64,000 nucleotides of DNA, taken from positions 1-64,000 of the forward strand of contig NZ_AWXZ01000026.1 of assembly GCF_000496075.1 (NCBI RefSeq), given 5' to 3'. Source of the DNA: Lutibaculum baratangense AMV1. GTDB lineage: Bacteria; Pseudomonadota; Alphaproteobacteria; Rhizobiales; Tepidamorphaceae. The notes under the pieces were generated by a model. That model did not search any database. It had not been told where the DNA came from and saw nothing but the letters and a program-made list of their open reading frames with translations. Shown here in pieces: positions 25,830 through 36,240 of this stretch; the first letter of the stretch is position 1; the number at the start of each line of letters is the position of its first letter. The position numbers and the translations under genes were made by a program.

Positions 25830-28298
25830 ATGCTCGTGCGTTTCATCGGCTTCCTCTTCACCATCGGCGTGATCGTCTTCGTCGTCGGTGCAGCCGGGGC
25901 CGGGTACATCCTCTGGCGCGTCAATCAGGACCTTCCCGACTACGCCAAGCTTCGCGACTACGAGCCGCCGGTGATGACGCGCATCCACGCGTCGGACGGG
26001 CAGCTCGTCGCGGAGTACGCCACCCAGCGGCGCCTGTACCTGCCGATCCAGGCGGTCCCCGCCGATGTGGTGAACGCCTTCCTGTCCGCAGAGGACAAGA
26101 ACTTCTACAGCCATATCGGTCTCGACTTCTTCGGCATCTCCCGCGCGGTGCTCGAGAACGTGCGCGACTACGGGACGAACAGGCGACCGGTCGGTGCGTC
26201 GACGATCACTCAGCAGGTCGCGAAGAACTTCCTGCTGACGAACGAGGTGTCGATCGAGCGCAAGCTGAAGGAGGCGCTGCTCGCCCTGCGAATCGAATCC
26301 GCCTTCACGAAGGAGGAGATCCTCGAGCTCTATCTGAACGAGATTTATCTCGGTCTCGGCTCCTACGGGATCGCGGCGGCCGCGCTCAACTACTTCGACA
26401 AGTCCGTCCACGAGCTGACGGTGCCCGAGGCCGCCTATCTCGCGGCGCTGCCGAAGGGGCCTGAGAACTATCATCCCTTCCGGTTTCCGGACCGCGCGAT
26501 CGAGCGCCGCAACTGGGTCATCGACCGGATGCAGGAGAACGGCTACCTGTCGTCGGAGCAAGCGGCCAAGGCGAGGGACACAGAGCTCCGCGTGACGCCG
26601 CGCCCGCGCGGCACCCGTATTGCGTCGGCCGAGTATTTCGCCGAGGAGGTCCGCCGTATGCTCTACGAGCGTTACGGCACGGAAGGCCTCTACGAGGGCG
26701 GGCTCTCGGTCCGCACCACCCTCGATCCGGAGCTCCAGCAGCTGGCGCGGCGGGTCCTCGTGCAGGGTCTCGTGCGCTACGACCGCCAGCGCAGCGGATG
26801 GACCGGCCCCGTCGATCAGGTCGAGATCGGGGGCGACTGGGGACAGGCCGTCGGCGCGGTGGAGGCGCTCAGCGATGTCGCGCCGTGGCGGTTGGCGGTC
26901 GTGCTGCGCGCGGATGAGCGCGAGGCGACGATCGGGCTGCAGCCCGAGCGCCTGCCGTCCGGCAGCCTGTCGAACCAGCGCACCGTCGCGCGGCTGCCTT
27001 ACGAGCACATGAAGTGGGCCGGCGGGTCCGTGTCGGCCGTTCTCAAGCCCGGCGACGTCGTCTGGGTGTCGCCGGTCGACACGCCTGCCGACGAGGAGAC
27101 GGAGCCTGACGCGGATTCCTCCGAGGACAGCGCGGCAGCCGACGTCTACCGCCTGCAGCAGAAGCCGAAGGTGTCCGGCGCCATCGTCGTGATGGATCCT
27201 CACACCGGCCGCGTCCTCGCGATGACCGGTGGCTTCAGCTTCGCGGAGTCCGAGTTCAATCGCGCCACTCAGGCGATGCGGCAGCCAGGCTCGTCCTTCA
27301 AGCCCTTCATCTACGCGGCGGCGCTGGACAACGGCTACACGCCGTCGAGCGTCGTGATGGACGCGCCGATCGAGATCCGGTCGGGCCGCGAGCTGTGGCG
27401 GCCGCAGAACTACGGCGGCTCCTTCGCGGGCCCCTCGACCCTGCGCCGCGGCATCGAGAAGTCGCGCAACGTCATGACCGTCCGCCTCGCGCAGGACATG
27501 GGCATGCCGCTGATCCGCGAATACGCGAAGCGCTTCGGCATCTACGACAACCTCGGCCCCTACCTCCCGAACGCGCTCGGCGCGAGCGAGACGACGGTGC
27601 TCCGCATGACGGCTGCCTACGCAATGCTGGCGAACGGCGGCGTGCAGATCCAGCCGACCCTCGTCGATCGCATCCAGGACCGTTACGGGCGCACGATCTA
27701 CAGGCACGACGAGCGCCAGTGCGTCGGCTGCAACGTGCAGGAATGGCAGGGGCAGGACGAGCCGGAACTGGTCGACAACCGACAGGTCATTCTCGACCCC
27801 TACACCGCCTACCAGATCACCTCGATGCTCGAAGGCGTCGTGCAGCGCGGCACCGCCACCACCGTCTCGTCCGTCGGCAAGCCGCTCGCCGGGAAGACCG
27901 GCACGACGAACGACGAGAAGGACGCGTGGTTCGTCGGCTACTCCCCGGACCTGACCGTCGGAGTCTTCATCGGCTTCGACCAGCCCAAGCCCATGGGGCA
28001 GGGCTCCACGGGCGGCGGCATCGCCGCGCCGGTCTTCCGCGACTTCATGCAGGTGGCGCTGAAGGACAAGCCGGCCGTGCCGTTCCGCGTGCCGCCGGGC
28101 ATCCAGCTCGTCAGGATCAATCCGAACACCGGCCTCCGGGCCGAGGGGCAGGGGACGATCCTCGAGGCGTTCAAGCCCGGCCAGGAGCCGCCGTCGAGCT
28201 ACTCCGTCATCGGCTACCGCGACACCCAGGGCCAGGAGGTCACGGTCAGTCCCGAGGTCGACCGGGCCGTCCAGTCGGGCTCCGGCGGGCTGTACTGA
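25830..28298 (+). CDS. Penicillin-binding protein 1A (bifunctional transglycosylase/transpeptidase)
   Basis: An 822-residue class A PBP that polymerises and crosslinks peptidoglycan. A transmembrane anchor at residues 4-28 (VRFIGFLFTIGVIVFVVGAA) precedes the glycosyltransferase domain with the catalytic EDKNFYSHIG and GASTITQQVAKN motifs. An OB-like insert follows (about 300-450), then the transpeptidase with SxxK in GSSFKPF, the SRN motif (EKSRNVM) and KTGTTNDEKDAWFVG. The ATG at 25830 sits directly before the anchor; an in-frame start further upstream (25719) would add an unconserved charged leader. It is 165 bases downstream of the amidase gene. Confidence 0.95.
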   Translation: MLVRFIGFLFTIGVIVFVVGAAGAGYILWRVNQDLPDYAKLRDYEPPVMTRIHASDGQLVAEYATQRRLYLPIQAVPADVVNAFLSAEDKNFYSHIGLDFFGISRAVLENVRDYGTNRRPVGASTITQQVAKNFLLTNEVSIERKLKEALLALRIESAFTKEEILELYLNEIYLGLGSYGIAAAALNYFDKSVHELTVPEAAYLAALPKGPENYHPFRFPDRAIERRNWVIDRMQENGYLSSEQAAKARDTELRVTPRPRGTRIASAEYFAEEVRRMLYERYGTEGLYEGGLSVRTTLDPELQQLARRVLVQGLVRYDRQRSGWTGPVDQVEIGGDWGQAVGAVEALSDVAPWRLAVVLRADEREATIGLQPERLPSGSLSNQRTVARLPYEHMKWAGGSVSAVLKPGDVVWVSPVDTPADEETEPDADSSEDSAAADVYRLQQKPKVSGAIVVMDPHTGRVLAMTGGFSFAESEFNRATQAMRQPGSSFKPFIYAAALDNGYTPSSVVMDAPIEIRSGRELWRPQNYGGSFAGPSTLRRGIEKSRNVMTVRLAQDMGMPLIREYAKRFGIYDNLGPYLPNALGASETTVLRMTAAYAMLANGGVQIQPTLVDRIQDRYGRTIYRHDERQCVGCNVQEWQGQDEPELVDNRQVILDPYTAYQITSMLEGVVQRGTATTVSSVGKPLAGKTGTTNDEKDAWFVGYSPDLTVGVFIGFDQPKPMGQGSTGGGIAAPVFRDFMQVALKDKPAVPFRVPPGIQLVRINPNTGLRAEGQGTILEAFKPGQEPPSSYSVIGYRDTQGQEVTVSPEVDRAVQSGSGGLY

Positions 28299-28357
28299 GC
28301 GCCCGCCGACACCATCTCTCGGAAGCGACGCGACCAGAAACGAAGCGAGGAACAATC

Positions 28358-29489
28358 ATGCGCGCCGAAGACCAGGCACTCGTCGACGAGATCCGCCAGG
28401 CCGTCACCCTGCTCCGGAGGCATCTTTGACTGGGACGTCGCGACCAGACGGCTCGAGGAGCTGAACGCCCGCGTCGAAGATCCCTCGCTCTGGGACAATC
28501 CGGAGCAGGCGCAGGCGATCATGCGCGAGCGCCAGCATCTGGAGGATCAGCTTCAGGCGGTCGGCGGCCTCGAGAACGAGCTCGACAGCACGATCGAGCT
28601 GATCGAGCTCGCCGAGGCCGAGGACGACGAGACCGTTCTCAAGGACGCCCTCGAGGCGCTGGTCTCCCTCTCCAGGGAGGCGCAGAAGCGCCAGATCGAG
28701 GCGCTTCTGTCGGGCGAGGCCGACAAGAACGACACCTATCTCGAGGTCCATGCCGGGGCGGGCGGCACGGAGAGCCAGGACTGGGCGGAGATGCTCCTGC
28801 GCATGTATTCGCGCTGGGCGTCCGCACATGGCTACAAGGTCGAGGAGATCGGCTTCAACGCCGGCGAGGAGGCCGGCATCAAGTCGGCGACGCTCCTCGT
28901 CAAGGGGCCGAACGCTTACGGCTGGCTCAAGACGGAGTCGGGCGTCCACCGCCTCGTCCGCATCTCGCCCTACGATTCGGCCGCCCGCCGGCACACGAGT
29001 TTCGCGTCGGTCTGGGTCTACCCGGTCGTGGACGAGTCCATCGAGGTCGAGGTGAACGAGTCCGACGTCCGCGTCGACACCTACCGTTCCTCAGGCGCCG
29101 GTGGCCAGCACGTCAACACGACGGATTCGGCCGTGCGTCTGACGCACATACCGACGGGCATCGTCGTGGCGTGCCAGAACGAGCGCTCGCAGCACAAGAA
29201 CCGCGCCACGGCGTGGGCGATGCTGAAGGCCAGGCTGTACGAGCTCGAGCTTCAGAGGCGCGAGGAGGAGGCGATGGCCGAGGCTGCGTCGAAGACGGAC
29301 ATCGGCTGGGGCCACCAGATCCGATCCTACGTCCTGCAGCCCTATCAGATGGTGAAGGACACGCGGACCGGCGTCGAGCGCAGCGATCCCTCGAACGTGC
29401 TCGACGGCGATCTCGACGAGTTCCTCGAGGCCTCTCTCGCCCAGCGCGTGGGCGCGAAGGAGGAGGCCGGGACGGCGCAGGCGAGCTGA
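28358..29489 (+). CDS. prfB: Peptide chain release factor 2, with programmed +1 frameshift
   Basis: RF2 of 376 residues, which reads UGA and UAA and releases the finished chain. The zero frame starts at ATG 28358 and runs 23 codons to a UGA at 28427-28429. The site reads CGG-AGG-CAT-CTT-TGA-C, the classical RF2 slip site: a ribosome-binding-like AGG, a CTT slip codon and a poor-context UGA. Skipping T28427 resumes at GAC (28428) and continues [11 protein letters not shown] to the stop at 29489. The downstream part holds the catalytic GGQ (SGAGGQHVN) and the codon-reading SPYDS tripeptide region. The frameshift makes RF2 limit its own production. An annotation that ignores it would call two pieces. 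Confidence 0.97.
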
Positions 29490-29518
29490 CCCGCGGCGAT
29501 CGGCCGGGAGACCGGGCG

Positions 29519-29538
29519 AGGCGGCCGAGTGGCCGCTT
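29519..29538. terminator. Hairpin between prfB and the M23 gene
   Basis: AGGCGGCC (29519-29526) and GGCCGCTT (29531-29538) pair around a GAGT loop, midway between two convergent genes, the natural place for a shared terminator. Confidence 0.5.
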
Positions 29539-29550
29539 CGTCCGCCGGCG

Positions 29551-30771
29551 TCAGATGCGTCCGGCGAAGGCCCGCGCCACCTTCACATAGGCTGAGGGGT
29601 CGCGTCGGCGTCCGTCCCGCATCAGCTCGTAGTGAAGGTGCGGCCCGGTGCTGCGGCCGGATGTGCCGACCGCCCCGATAATGTCGCCGGCGCCGATCTT
29701 GTCGCCCTTCGTCACGTTGATGCTGGAGAGGTGCGCGTAGCGGGTGCGATGCCCGTTGCCGTGGTCGATCTCGACCATGCGGCCATATCCGCCGTTCCAG
29801 GCGGCGAAACGCACCGTGCCGGAGCCCGCCGCATGGACGGCCGTGCCCGACGGCGCGGCGAAGTCGATTCCGGTGTGCATGGCGGGACGGCCGAGGAAGG
29901 GGTCCACGCGTTTGCCGTAGGCGCTCGTCTGCGCGAAGCGGCCCTTCAGCGGCAGGCGAACGGGAAGCGCCGCCACGATCTCCTCGAGCTCGTCGATCTG
30001 TCCGAGCCCCGCTTCGACGATCTCGAAGCGGTCTTCCGTCGTCATGCCGCCCTCGACGCCGCGAAGGTCGATGAAGGGGCCACCGAGGCTGATGTCGGGA
30101 GCTCTCAGGCCGAGCTCCTCGGGAATGCTCGCCAGCGTCTCCAGCCGGTCCTCGGTCGTTTGCTCGAGGGCCGAAAGGAGGGCGTCCTGCGTCTGGGCGA
30201 GAACCTGTAGGGCCAGGTCGAGCTCGTCCGCTCGGGCGGAGGCGGGCGTGCGCGCCGGTGCCTGCAGGGAGAGCGCCTCGCCTTTCGCGAGGATCGGCCG
30301 GGGTGCCGCAACCGGTCTGGAGGAGAGTCGCGCCGACAGGGCCTGGCGCAGATCGTCGGCCAGCGGAGCAGGGTCGATCCCGCGGGCCTTCGCCTCGGTG
30401 AGAACGGCGTTGAGCCGGGCCTGGCGGGTCGTCAGCTCCTCCTGCTGCCGCCGAAGCTCGTCGAGTCGCCTCTCGATTGCCTGCCTCGCCGGCGCCTCCG
30501 GCATCGTGGGAGTGGCCGGCTGGAGTCCGCGGAGCGTCGCGAAGGCGATCGGTTCACCGAGCTGCGTCGAGGCGGGTGAGTCGCCCTCGCCACCGGTCAG
30601 CCAGGCGCCGGAGACGCAGACCGCGGTCAGCAGGAGCGTTCCGAAGGCGGCGGTGACGGCGTGGCGCCTTCGAGGCTTTCGGGGCGCCACCGCCGGCGGC
30701 GCAACGAAATGGGTCAGCGCTTCGCCACGCTTCGCACCGGTCTGCCGCACTGCTGCCCCCACTCGTCGCAC
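29551..30771 (-). CDS. M23-family metallopeptidase (LytM domain)
   Basis: A 406-residue envelope protein. A basic N-terminus and one transmembrane segment (about residues 42-60, AAFGTLLLTAVCVSGAWL) anchor it. A coiled coil follows (about 90-135, ERRLDELRRQQEELTTRQAR), and the C-terminal LytM domain carries the zinc ligands H and D of MHTGIDF and the HLHYEL motif, with HGNGHRTRYAHLS between. All catalytic residues look intact, so it may cut peptidoglycan crosslinks itself; many such coiled-coil proteins instead activate amidases, and an amidase gene lies nearby. Translation starts at GTG 30771. Confidence 0.9.
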   Translation of the reverse strand: MRRVGAAVRQTGAKRGEALTHFVAPPAVAPRKPRRRHAVTAAFGTLLLTAVCVSGAWLTGGEGDSPASTQLGEPIAFATLRGLQPATPTMPEAPARQAIERRLDELRRQQEELTTRQARLNAVLTEAKARGIDPAPLADDLRQALSARLSSRPVAAPRPILAKGEALSLQAPARTPASARADELDLALQVLAQTQDALLSALEQTTEDRLETLASIPEELGLRAPDISLGGPFIDLRGVEGGMTTEDRFEIVEAGLGQIDELEEIVAALPVRLPLKGRFAQTSAYGKRVDPFLGRPAMHTGIDFAAPSGTAVHAAGSGTVRFAAWNGGYGRMVEIDHGNGHRTRYAHLSSINVTKGDKIGAGDIIGAVGTSGRSTGPHLHYELMRDGRRRDPSAYVKVARAFAGRI

Positions 30772-30828
30772 TATCCAGCGACAGCAGTCATCGCACGTTA
30801 GGGTTAACGTCCTCTCAAAGGCCTAGGC

Positions 30829-31299
30829 TTAGAGGGCCCGCGCAGCTTCGAGCACCTCTTCGGCGTGGCCCGGCACTTTCACCTTTCGCCAGATCCGCGC
30901 GATGCGGCCATCGGCGCCGATCAGCATCGTCGTCCGCTCGACGCCCATGTAGGTGCGGCCGTACATGCTCTTCTCTCCCCAGACGCCATAGCGCTGCAGG
31001 ACCGACGTCTCGGGGTCGGAGAGCAGGCGTACCGCCAGGCCGTGCTTCGTGAGGAACATCTCGTGTTTCTCCACCGGGTCGGGGGAGATGCCGATGACCT
31101 CCGTGCCTGCCTCGCGGAACTGGGGCGCCAGTTCCGTGAACCCGATCGCCTCCTTCGTGCAGCCCGGCGTGTCGTCCTTTGGATAGAAGTAGACGACCAC
31201 TTTCCGGCCACGAAGCGAGGTCAAGGTAACTTCGTCTCCACCCGTGCCGGCGAGCGTGAAGTCCGGGGCTTCGGCGCCTTCGTGTATGTCAGCTGACAT
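30829..31299 (-). CDS. bcp: Peroxiredoxin of the Bcp/PrxQ family, single cysteine
   Basis: A 156-residue thiol peroxidase that reduces hydrogen peroxide and organic peroxides. The peroxidatic cysteine is C47 in DDTPGCTKEA. The second cysteine that Escherichia coli Bcp uses five residues later is an isoleucine here and no other cysteine exists, so this is a one-Cys variant needing an external thiol such as glutaredoxin or glutathione. The rest (FYFYPKDD-like strand, GISPDPVEKHEMF, GVERTTMLIGADG) is standard. It lies 57 bases past the start of the M23 gene, on the same strand and upstream of it. Confidence 0.95.
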   Translation of the reverse strand: MSADIHEGAEAPDFTLAGTGGDEVTLTSLRGRKVVVYFYPKDDTPGCTKEAIGFTELAPQFREAGTEVIGISPDPVEKHEMFLTKHGLAVRLLSDPETSVLQRYGVWGEKSMYGRTYMGVERTTMLIGADGRIARIWRKVKVPGHAEEVLEAARAL

Positions 31300-31466
31300 C
31301 TCTTCTCCTTCCGTGGACAGGCTTGTGCGCCGAGAGGCGGGACACAGCCTCCTCCTGCGCGATCTCGGCTATACGTGGCGGGGCGGAGAGCAGATTGCGC
31401 GTGCTCCCGCCCGGCCTCCGCTAGGATGGCAGGCACGGTGCGATTCGCCTGCCGCGAACGCCAGAA

Positions 31467-34400
31467 GTGAAGAAGGAACCCTCGCTCCCGATGGAGCCGG
31501 CCTCTGACCCACCCTTGGACGGCGATGCCACGGCAGCCCCGCGTCGCCGCCGGCGCGTCGCCGCGATCGGCGCGACGCTGGTGCTCGGGCTGGCGGTTGG
31601 GCTCGTTGCGGCTCTGGCCTTCCTGTCCCTGCCGTTGTCGTCGCTGACGCCACGGCTCGAGGCGGCGATCGAGGCGCGCCTCCCGCCGGGCTATCGTGTC
31701 GAGATCGGTGCCGCCTCGCTGCGCCGATCGGACGGGCTGAGCAGGGCGAGCGTGCGTCTCGAGGATCTCTCTCTTCTCGATGCGGACGGGGAAGTCTTGT
31801 TCGCGGTTCCGGCGTCGAGCGTCGAGCTGGCGACCTGGCCGCTCCTGAAGGGCCGGCTTTCCCCGCTGGCGATCCATGTCCTCGAGCCCGAGCTCACGCT
31901 CGCGCGGGGTGAGTCGGGGCTGGGGCTGCTCCCTCCCGCGGTCGCCTCGCAGGGCGGCGGAGCCGGGGAGGGCGGGCCCGCGACCTCGATCTTCGACGCT
32001 GCTGCGCTGGCGCTGGCCATGCTCGACGGTGGCAGCGAGTTGGGTGCACTGGAGGAGATCAGCATCGAGGACGCTCAGCTCCGTGTGCGCCGGCGCTCCG
32101 GCGAGACGACTGCCGTTGCGCCCATGACCCTCCACCTCGGCCGGGAGGCGGAAGCGCGTACCATCGGCTTTCGCGCGAGCCTCGGAGAGGAGGGCTCGGT
32201 CGCCCGGCTTGCCGGCAACCTCCGCCTGACCGCCGGCAACACCCTCGCCGCCGACCTCGAGGTCGAGGATCTCGCGCTTGAGGATTTCGAGCCACTTCTT
32301 CCTCCGTCTCTGCCCTTCGAGGCGACGAACGCGCTGAACGGCCGGGCGTCGGGCGAGATGGCTGCGTCCGGCGAGCTCCTGGCGCTTTCGGTGGACCTCG
32401 ACATCGGAGGTGGCCGTCTCGGCCCTGCCGGCGGGCGCCAGCTCGAGATCGATGACCTCGTGCTCGCCGGGGAGTGGAGCCGGCGCGACGGTGTGCTGCG
32501 CGTGCACCCATCCACCCTCGTGGCGGGCGACAACCGCGGCACGCTGAGCGGCATGGTCAGGATGCCGCCCCCAGGGGACTTCGGTTCGGGCACGTGGCCC
32601 GTGCAGCTTCAGCTCACGAACGTGCGCCTGGCGGATCCGGAGACGGACTGGCCGGCGAACTTCCCGCTCGTGACGGTGGAGGGCTACTACCGTCCCGACG
32701 AGGGCCAGTTCGTCGCCAGTCGGCTCGACATCGCCTCTCCCGAGGCCGCGGCCTCGCTCGTCGGCACGGTCGGGGGTGGAAGGGAGACGCCCGGCATCCA
32801 GCTGGCCGGCAGCAGCGCGCCCATCCCCGTCCGCGCCCTCAAGAGCCTGTGGCCGCCCTTTCTCGGCAAGGGCGCCCGCAGGTGGGTCGTCAACAACCTC
32901 CAGGAGGGGCTCGTCTCCTCCGCCCGGCTGACGGTTGACGTCAGGCCCGACGAGATCGCGTCGGCCCTCCGGGGCGAGCCGTTGCCGCGGAGGGCCTATC
33001 GCATCGACTTCGACATGGCCGACGTGGATTTCAGCTATCTCGGAGACATGCCACCAATTTCAGGTGCGCAGGCGACGGCGAGTCTCGATCCCGTCGAGTT
33101 CGACCTCAGGCTGACGGATCAGGCGGAGGTGCATCTGGGTCGCGGCAAGATCCTCGTGACGGGGGGGCGGTTCTTCGTCGACGATCTGCGGCCGAACCCA
33201 TCCACCGGGCACGTCGGCCTGTCGCTCCAGGGGGGCGCGGACGCGATCGCGGAGCTCCTGAACTACGAGCCGCTCGTCCTGGCCGCGAGACGCAACCTCA
33301 ACCCCGCCGACATAGCCGGCACGGCCGACGTGAACCTCGATCTCGAGATGCCCCTGTCCAAGGACGTGCGCTTCGCCGACGTCAGGGTGACGGCGCGAGG
33401 GGAGATCAAGGAATTCCGGGCGCACGGCGTGGTGGGCGACCGGGAGGTCACGGACGGCGACATCACGATCGCCGTCGCCGACGGCTGGATGGAGGTCGGC
33501 GGCAAGGCGAAGATCGACGGCATGCCGGCCGACATATCGCTGAGGCAGCCGCTGTCGGACGAGGAGGGGGGCGGCGCCCAGAGCGTCACGATGACGCTAG
33601 ACGAGGCGGCCCGAAAGCACCTCGGGCTGTCCCTCGAGGGGCTCCTGTCGGGGCCCGTCGAGGCGACGGTGCGGGACGGTCCCGCGATGCCGGACGGTGG
33701 CGCGCAGAAGATCGAGCTCGACCTGACCAAGGCACGGCTTCACGTGGCGGAGATCGGTCTCGACAAGCCGGAGGGACAGGCTGCGAAGGCCGAGTTCCTC
33801 CTCCTGAAGTCGTCCGGCCGGACCGAGGTCGAGGATCTCGTCGTCACGGCGGAGGGTTTGCGTCTCGAAGGCGGGGCGACGATCGGGGAGGGGGGTGGCC
33901 TTGAGCGGCTCTCACTGCCGGTCGTGCGCCTGCAGAACGGAACCGACGTCTCCGTCACCGGCGGATCCGAGGGCGGGATGCACGTCTTCCGCGTCAAGGG
34001 GAATGCCATCGATCTCAGGCCCGCGCTTCAGGGCACGAAGCGGATGGCCGGCTCGGACTCGTCCGGTGCGCAGAGCACCACCCGCCCGACGCGGCTCGAG
34101 ATCGACGTGAAGCGGGCGATCGGCAGCAACCGGGTGCGGCTCACCGACCTGATCGGCTCGGTGACGGTGGCCGAAGGCGGGCTGCGCAAGGTCGACCTCT
34201 CGGGCGTGGTCGGCGGCGGCGCACCCGCCACCGTCTTCTACGACCCCTCCTCCAGCCCGGCGCTCCGGGTGCGGAGCGGCGACGCGGGAGCTCTGGTCAG
34301 CTTCGCCGGCATCTATGAGAACATGAGCGGAGGAGCCCTCGATCTCGTGGCCGAGCGGGCCGGTCCCGGAGAGGTAATGCGGGGCCGCCTCGTCATCGAC

Positions 34401-34898
34401 AACTCCGTCATCACCGACGATCCCGCGGTCGACCGCCTGATCGCCAGCGGCGAGAAGGAGCGCGGCGCCTCCGGCCGTAGCCCCGCGACCGTCATGCGGA
34501 ATGGTGACATCCGGCTCGACCGCATGGAGGCGCAGTTCGCCGCGGTCGGCGGACGGATCGAGGTGCGCAACGGGCTCGCCCGCAACGCGGCGATAGGGGC
34601 GACGGTGGAGGGCACAGTCGGCCTCGACGCCGGGCGTCTCGACCTCCACGGGACCTATATTCCGCTCTATGCGATCAACAACCTGTTCCAGCAGCTGCCG
34701 CTCTTCGGCACGCTGCTCGGCGGCAAGCGGAACGAGGGGCTCTTCGGCATCACCTACTCGTTGAGCGGCAGCCTCGACGACCCCGACATGACCATCAATC
34801 CACTGTCGGCGGTCACGCCGGGGGTCTTCCGATACATCTTCGGCATGGACAACCCGCGGGCGGCCGGCGCGGGAGGCGCGCCGGTGCCCGGCAACTGA
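31467..34898 (+). CDS. Large AsmA-like/YhdP-type envelope protein
   Basis: A 1143-residue protein. A short cytoplasmic basic segment and one transmembrane helix (about residues 32-56) precede a very long periplasmic part rich in repeating beta-strand motifs. The C-terminus (INNLFQQLPLFGTLLGG, GLFGITYSLSGSLDDPDMTINP) is the AsmA/TamB-like signature, and the body matches the DUF3971-type AsmA family that forms bridge-like lipid-transfer proteins between the inner and outer membranes. The role is thus probably phospholipid transport to the outer membrane, inferred from family. GTG at 31467 begins MKKEPS; an ATG eight codons in is an alternative. It is divergent from bcp and ends 12 bases from tyrS. 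Confidence 0.88.
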   Translation: MKKEPSLPMEPASDPPLDGDATAAPRRRRRVAAIGATLVLGLAVGLVAALAFLSLPLSSLTPRLEAAIEARLPPGYRVEIGAASLRRSDGLSRASVRLEDLSLLDADGEVLFAVPASSVELATWPLLKGRLSPLAIHVLEPELTLARGESGLGLLPPAVASQGGGAGEGGPATSIFDAAALALAMLDGGSELGALEEISIEDAQLRVRRRSGETTAVAPMTLHLGREAEARTIGFRASLGEEGSVARLAGNLRLTAGNTLAADLEVEDLALEDFEPLLPPSLPFEATNALNGRASGEMAASGELLALSVDLDIGGGRLGPAGGRQLEIDDLVLAGEWSRRDGVLRVHPSTLVAGDNRGTLSGMVRMPPPGDFGSGTWPVQLQLTNVRLADPETDWPANFPLVTVEGYYRPDEGQFVASRLDIASPEAAASLVGTVGGGRETPGIQLAGSSAPIPVRALKSLWPPFLGKGARRWVVNNLQEGLVSSARLTVDVRPDEIASALRGEPLPRRAYRIDFDMADVDFSYLGDMPPISGAQATASLDPVEFDLRLTDQAEVHLGRGKILVTGGRFFVDDLRPNPSTGHVGLSLQGGADAIAELLNYEPLVLAARRNLNPADIAGTADVNLDLEMPLSKDVRFADVRVTARGEIKEFRAHGVVGDREVTDGDITIAVADGWMEVGGKAKIDGMPADISLRQPLSDEEGGGAQSVTMTLDEAARKHLGLSLEGLLSGPVEATVRDGPAMPDGGAQKIELDLTKARLHVAEIGLDKPEGQAAKAEFLLLKSSGRTEVEDLVVTAEGLRLEGGATIGEGGGLERLSLPVVRLQNGTDVSVTGGSEGGMHVFRVKGNAIDLRPALQGTKRMAGSDSSGAQSTTRPTRLEIDVKRAIGSNRVRLTDLIGSVTVAEGGLRKVDLSGVVGGGAPATVFYDPSSSPALRVRSGDAGALVSFAGIYENMSGGALDLVAERAGPGEVMRGRLVIDNSVITDDPAVDRLIASGEKERGASGRSPATVMRNGDIRLDRMEAQFAAVGGRIEVRNGLARNAAIGATVEGTVGLDAGRLDLHGTYIPLYAINNLFQQLPLFGTLLGGKRNEGLFGITYSLSGSLDDPDMTINPLSAVTPGVFRYIFGMDNPRAAGAGGAPVPGN

Positions 34899-34910
34899 GG
34901 CGGGGCTGCC

Positions 34911-36164
34911 TCAGCGGGGCTTCAGGAGAGCGTGCTTCTTGCGCCCGAAGGAGAGCTTGATCACGCCCTCCGACGTCACGTCGGTGATGCCCAGGACGAG
35001 GTGCGGATCGCTCACGCTGCGGTCGTTGACCTTGACAGCGCCGTTGGTCACGGCCCTGCGGGCCTCGCCGTTCGAGGCGCACAGGCCGGCGCGGACGAAG
35101 GCGGCGAGCACCCCCATCCCTTCCTCGAGCTCCTGGGCGGGCACCTCGACCGTCGGCAGTGCACTCGCGAAGGCATGTTCCTCGAAGGTGCGCCTGGCGG
35201 TCTCGGCCGCCTCCTCCGCCGCCTTGCGCCCGTGCAGGATGGCCGTGGCCTCGGTGGCGAGCACCTTCTTCGCCTCGTTGATCTCCGAGCCCTTCAGCGC
35301 TTCGAGGCGGGCGATCTCCTCCATCGGCAGGTCGGTGAAGAGCTTCAGGAAGCGCCCGACGTCGGCGTCCTCGGTGTTGCGCCAGAACTGCCAGTAATCC
35401 CAGCTCGACAGCATGTCCTCGTTCAGCCAGACGGCACCCGCCGCCGTCTTGCCCATCTTCGCGCCGGAAGCCGTGGTGATCAGCGGGCACGTCAGCCCGA
35501 AGAGCTCGATGCCCGCCATGCGGCGGCCGAGCTCTATGCCGTTGATGATGTTGCCCCATTGGTCGGAGCCGCCCATCTGCAGCCGCACGCCGAGCCGCTT
35601 CGAAAGCTCCACGAAGTCGTAGGCTTGGAGGATCATGTAGTTGAACTCGAGAAAGCTCAGCGGCTGCTCGCGTTCGAGCCGCAAACGGACCGAATCGAAG
35701 CTCAACATGCGGTTGACGGAGAAGTGGCGCCCGACATCGCGCAGGAGCGGGATGTATCTCAGCTCGTCGAGCCAGTCGGCGTTGTTCACCATCACGGCGT
35801 CGGCCGGGCCGTCGCCGAAAGCGAGGTACCGCTCGAACGACGACCTGATCGAGGCCATGTTCGCCGCGATGTCCTCGTCGGTGAGAAGCTGGCGCTGCTC
35901 GTCTTTCCCTGAGGGGTCGCCGATCCTGGAGGTGCCGCCGCCGATCAGCACGACCGGCTTGTGGCCCGCCTGCTGCAGGCGCTTGAGCATCATGATCCCC
36001 ATCATGTGCCCCACATGCAAACTCTTCCCCGTCGGATCGAAGCCGATATAGGCGGTCACCGTCTCCTTCGACAGAAGCTCGTCGAGCCCCTGAAGGTCGG
36101 AGGCCTGGTGGATGTATCCTCGCTCGTCCAGGAGCTTGAGGAACTCAGACTTGAAGCCGCTCAT
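34911..36164 (-). CDS. tyrS: Tyrosyl-tRNA synthetase
   Basis: A 417-residue class I synthetase that charges tRNA-Tyr. The Rossmann fold begins with [31 protein letters not shown] (HVGH for the HIGH motif) and includes [12 protein letters not shown] for tyrosine recognition and [11 protein letters not shown] as the KMSKS loop. A C-terminal S4-like RNA-binding domain follows ([22 protein letters not shown]). Length is normal. It is divergent from anmK with a 67-76 base gap and convergent with the AsmA-like gene. Confidence 0.97.
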   Translation of the reverse strand: MSGFKSEFLKLLDERGYIHQASDLQGLDELLSKETVTAYIGFDPTGKSLHVGHMMGIMMLKRLQQAGHKPVVLIGGGTSRIGDPSGKDEQRQLLTDEDIAANMASIRSSFERYLAFGDGPADAVMVNNADWLDELRYIPLLRDVGRHFSVNRMLSFDSVRLRLEREQPLSFLEFNYMILQAYDFVELSKRLGVRLQMGGSDQWGNIINGIELGRRMAGIELFGLTCPLITTASGAKMGKTAAGAVWLNEDMLSSWDYWQFWRNTEDADVGRFLKLFTDLPMEEIARLEALKGSEINEAKKVLATEATAILHGRKAAEEAAETARRTFEEHAFASALPTVEVPAQELEEGMGVLAAFVRAGLCASNGEARRAVTNGAVKVNDRSVSDPHLVLGITDVTSEGVIKLSFGRKKHALLKPR

Positions 36165-36240
36165 CTCGGTTAATCCGTGGGAGATATGGTGTTAGGATCG
36201 TCGCGGCCCATCTAGCAGGTTCGCGGAGACATTGCATCAC

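Noticed and set aside
25785-28355. 856-residue minus-strand frame opposite the PBP1A gene
   Set aside because: Shadow frame; the plus-strand frame contains all PBP1A motifs.
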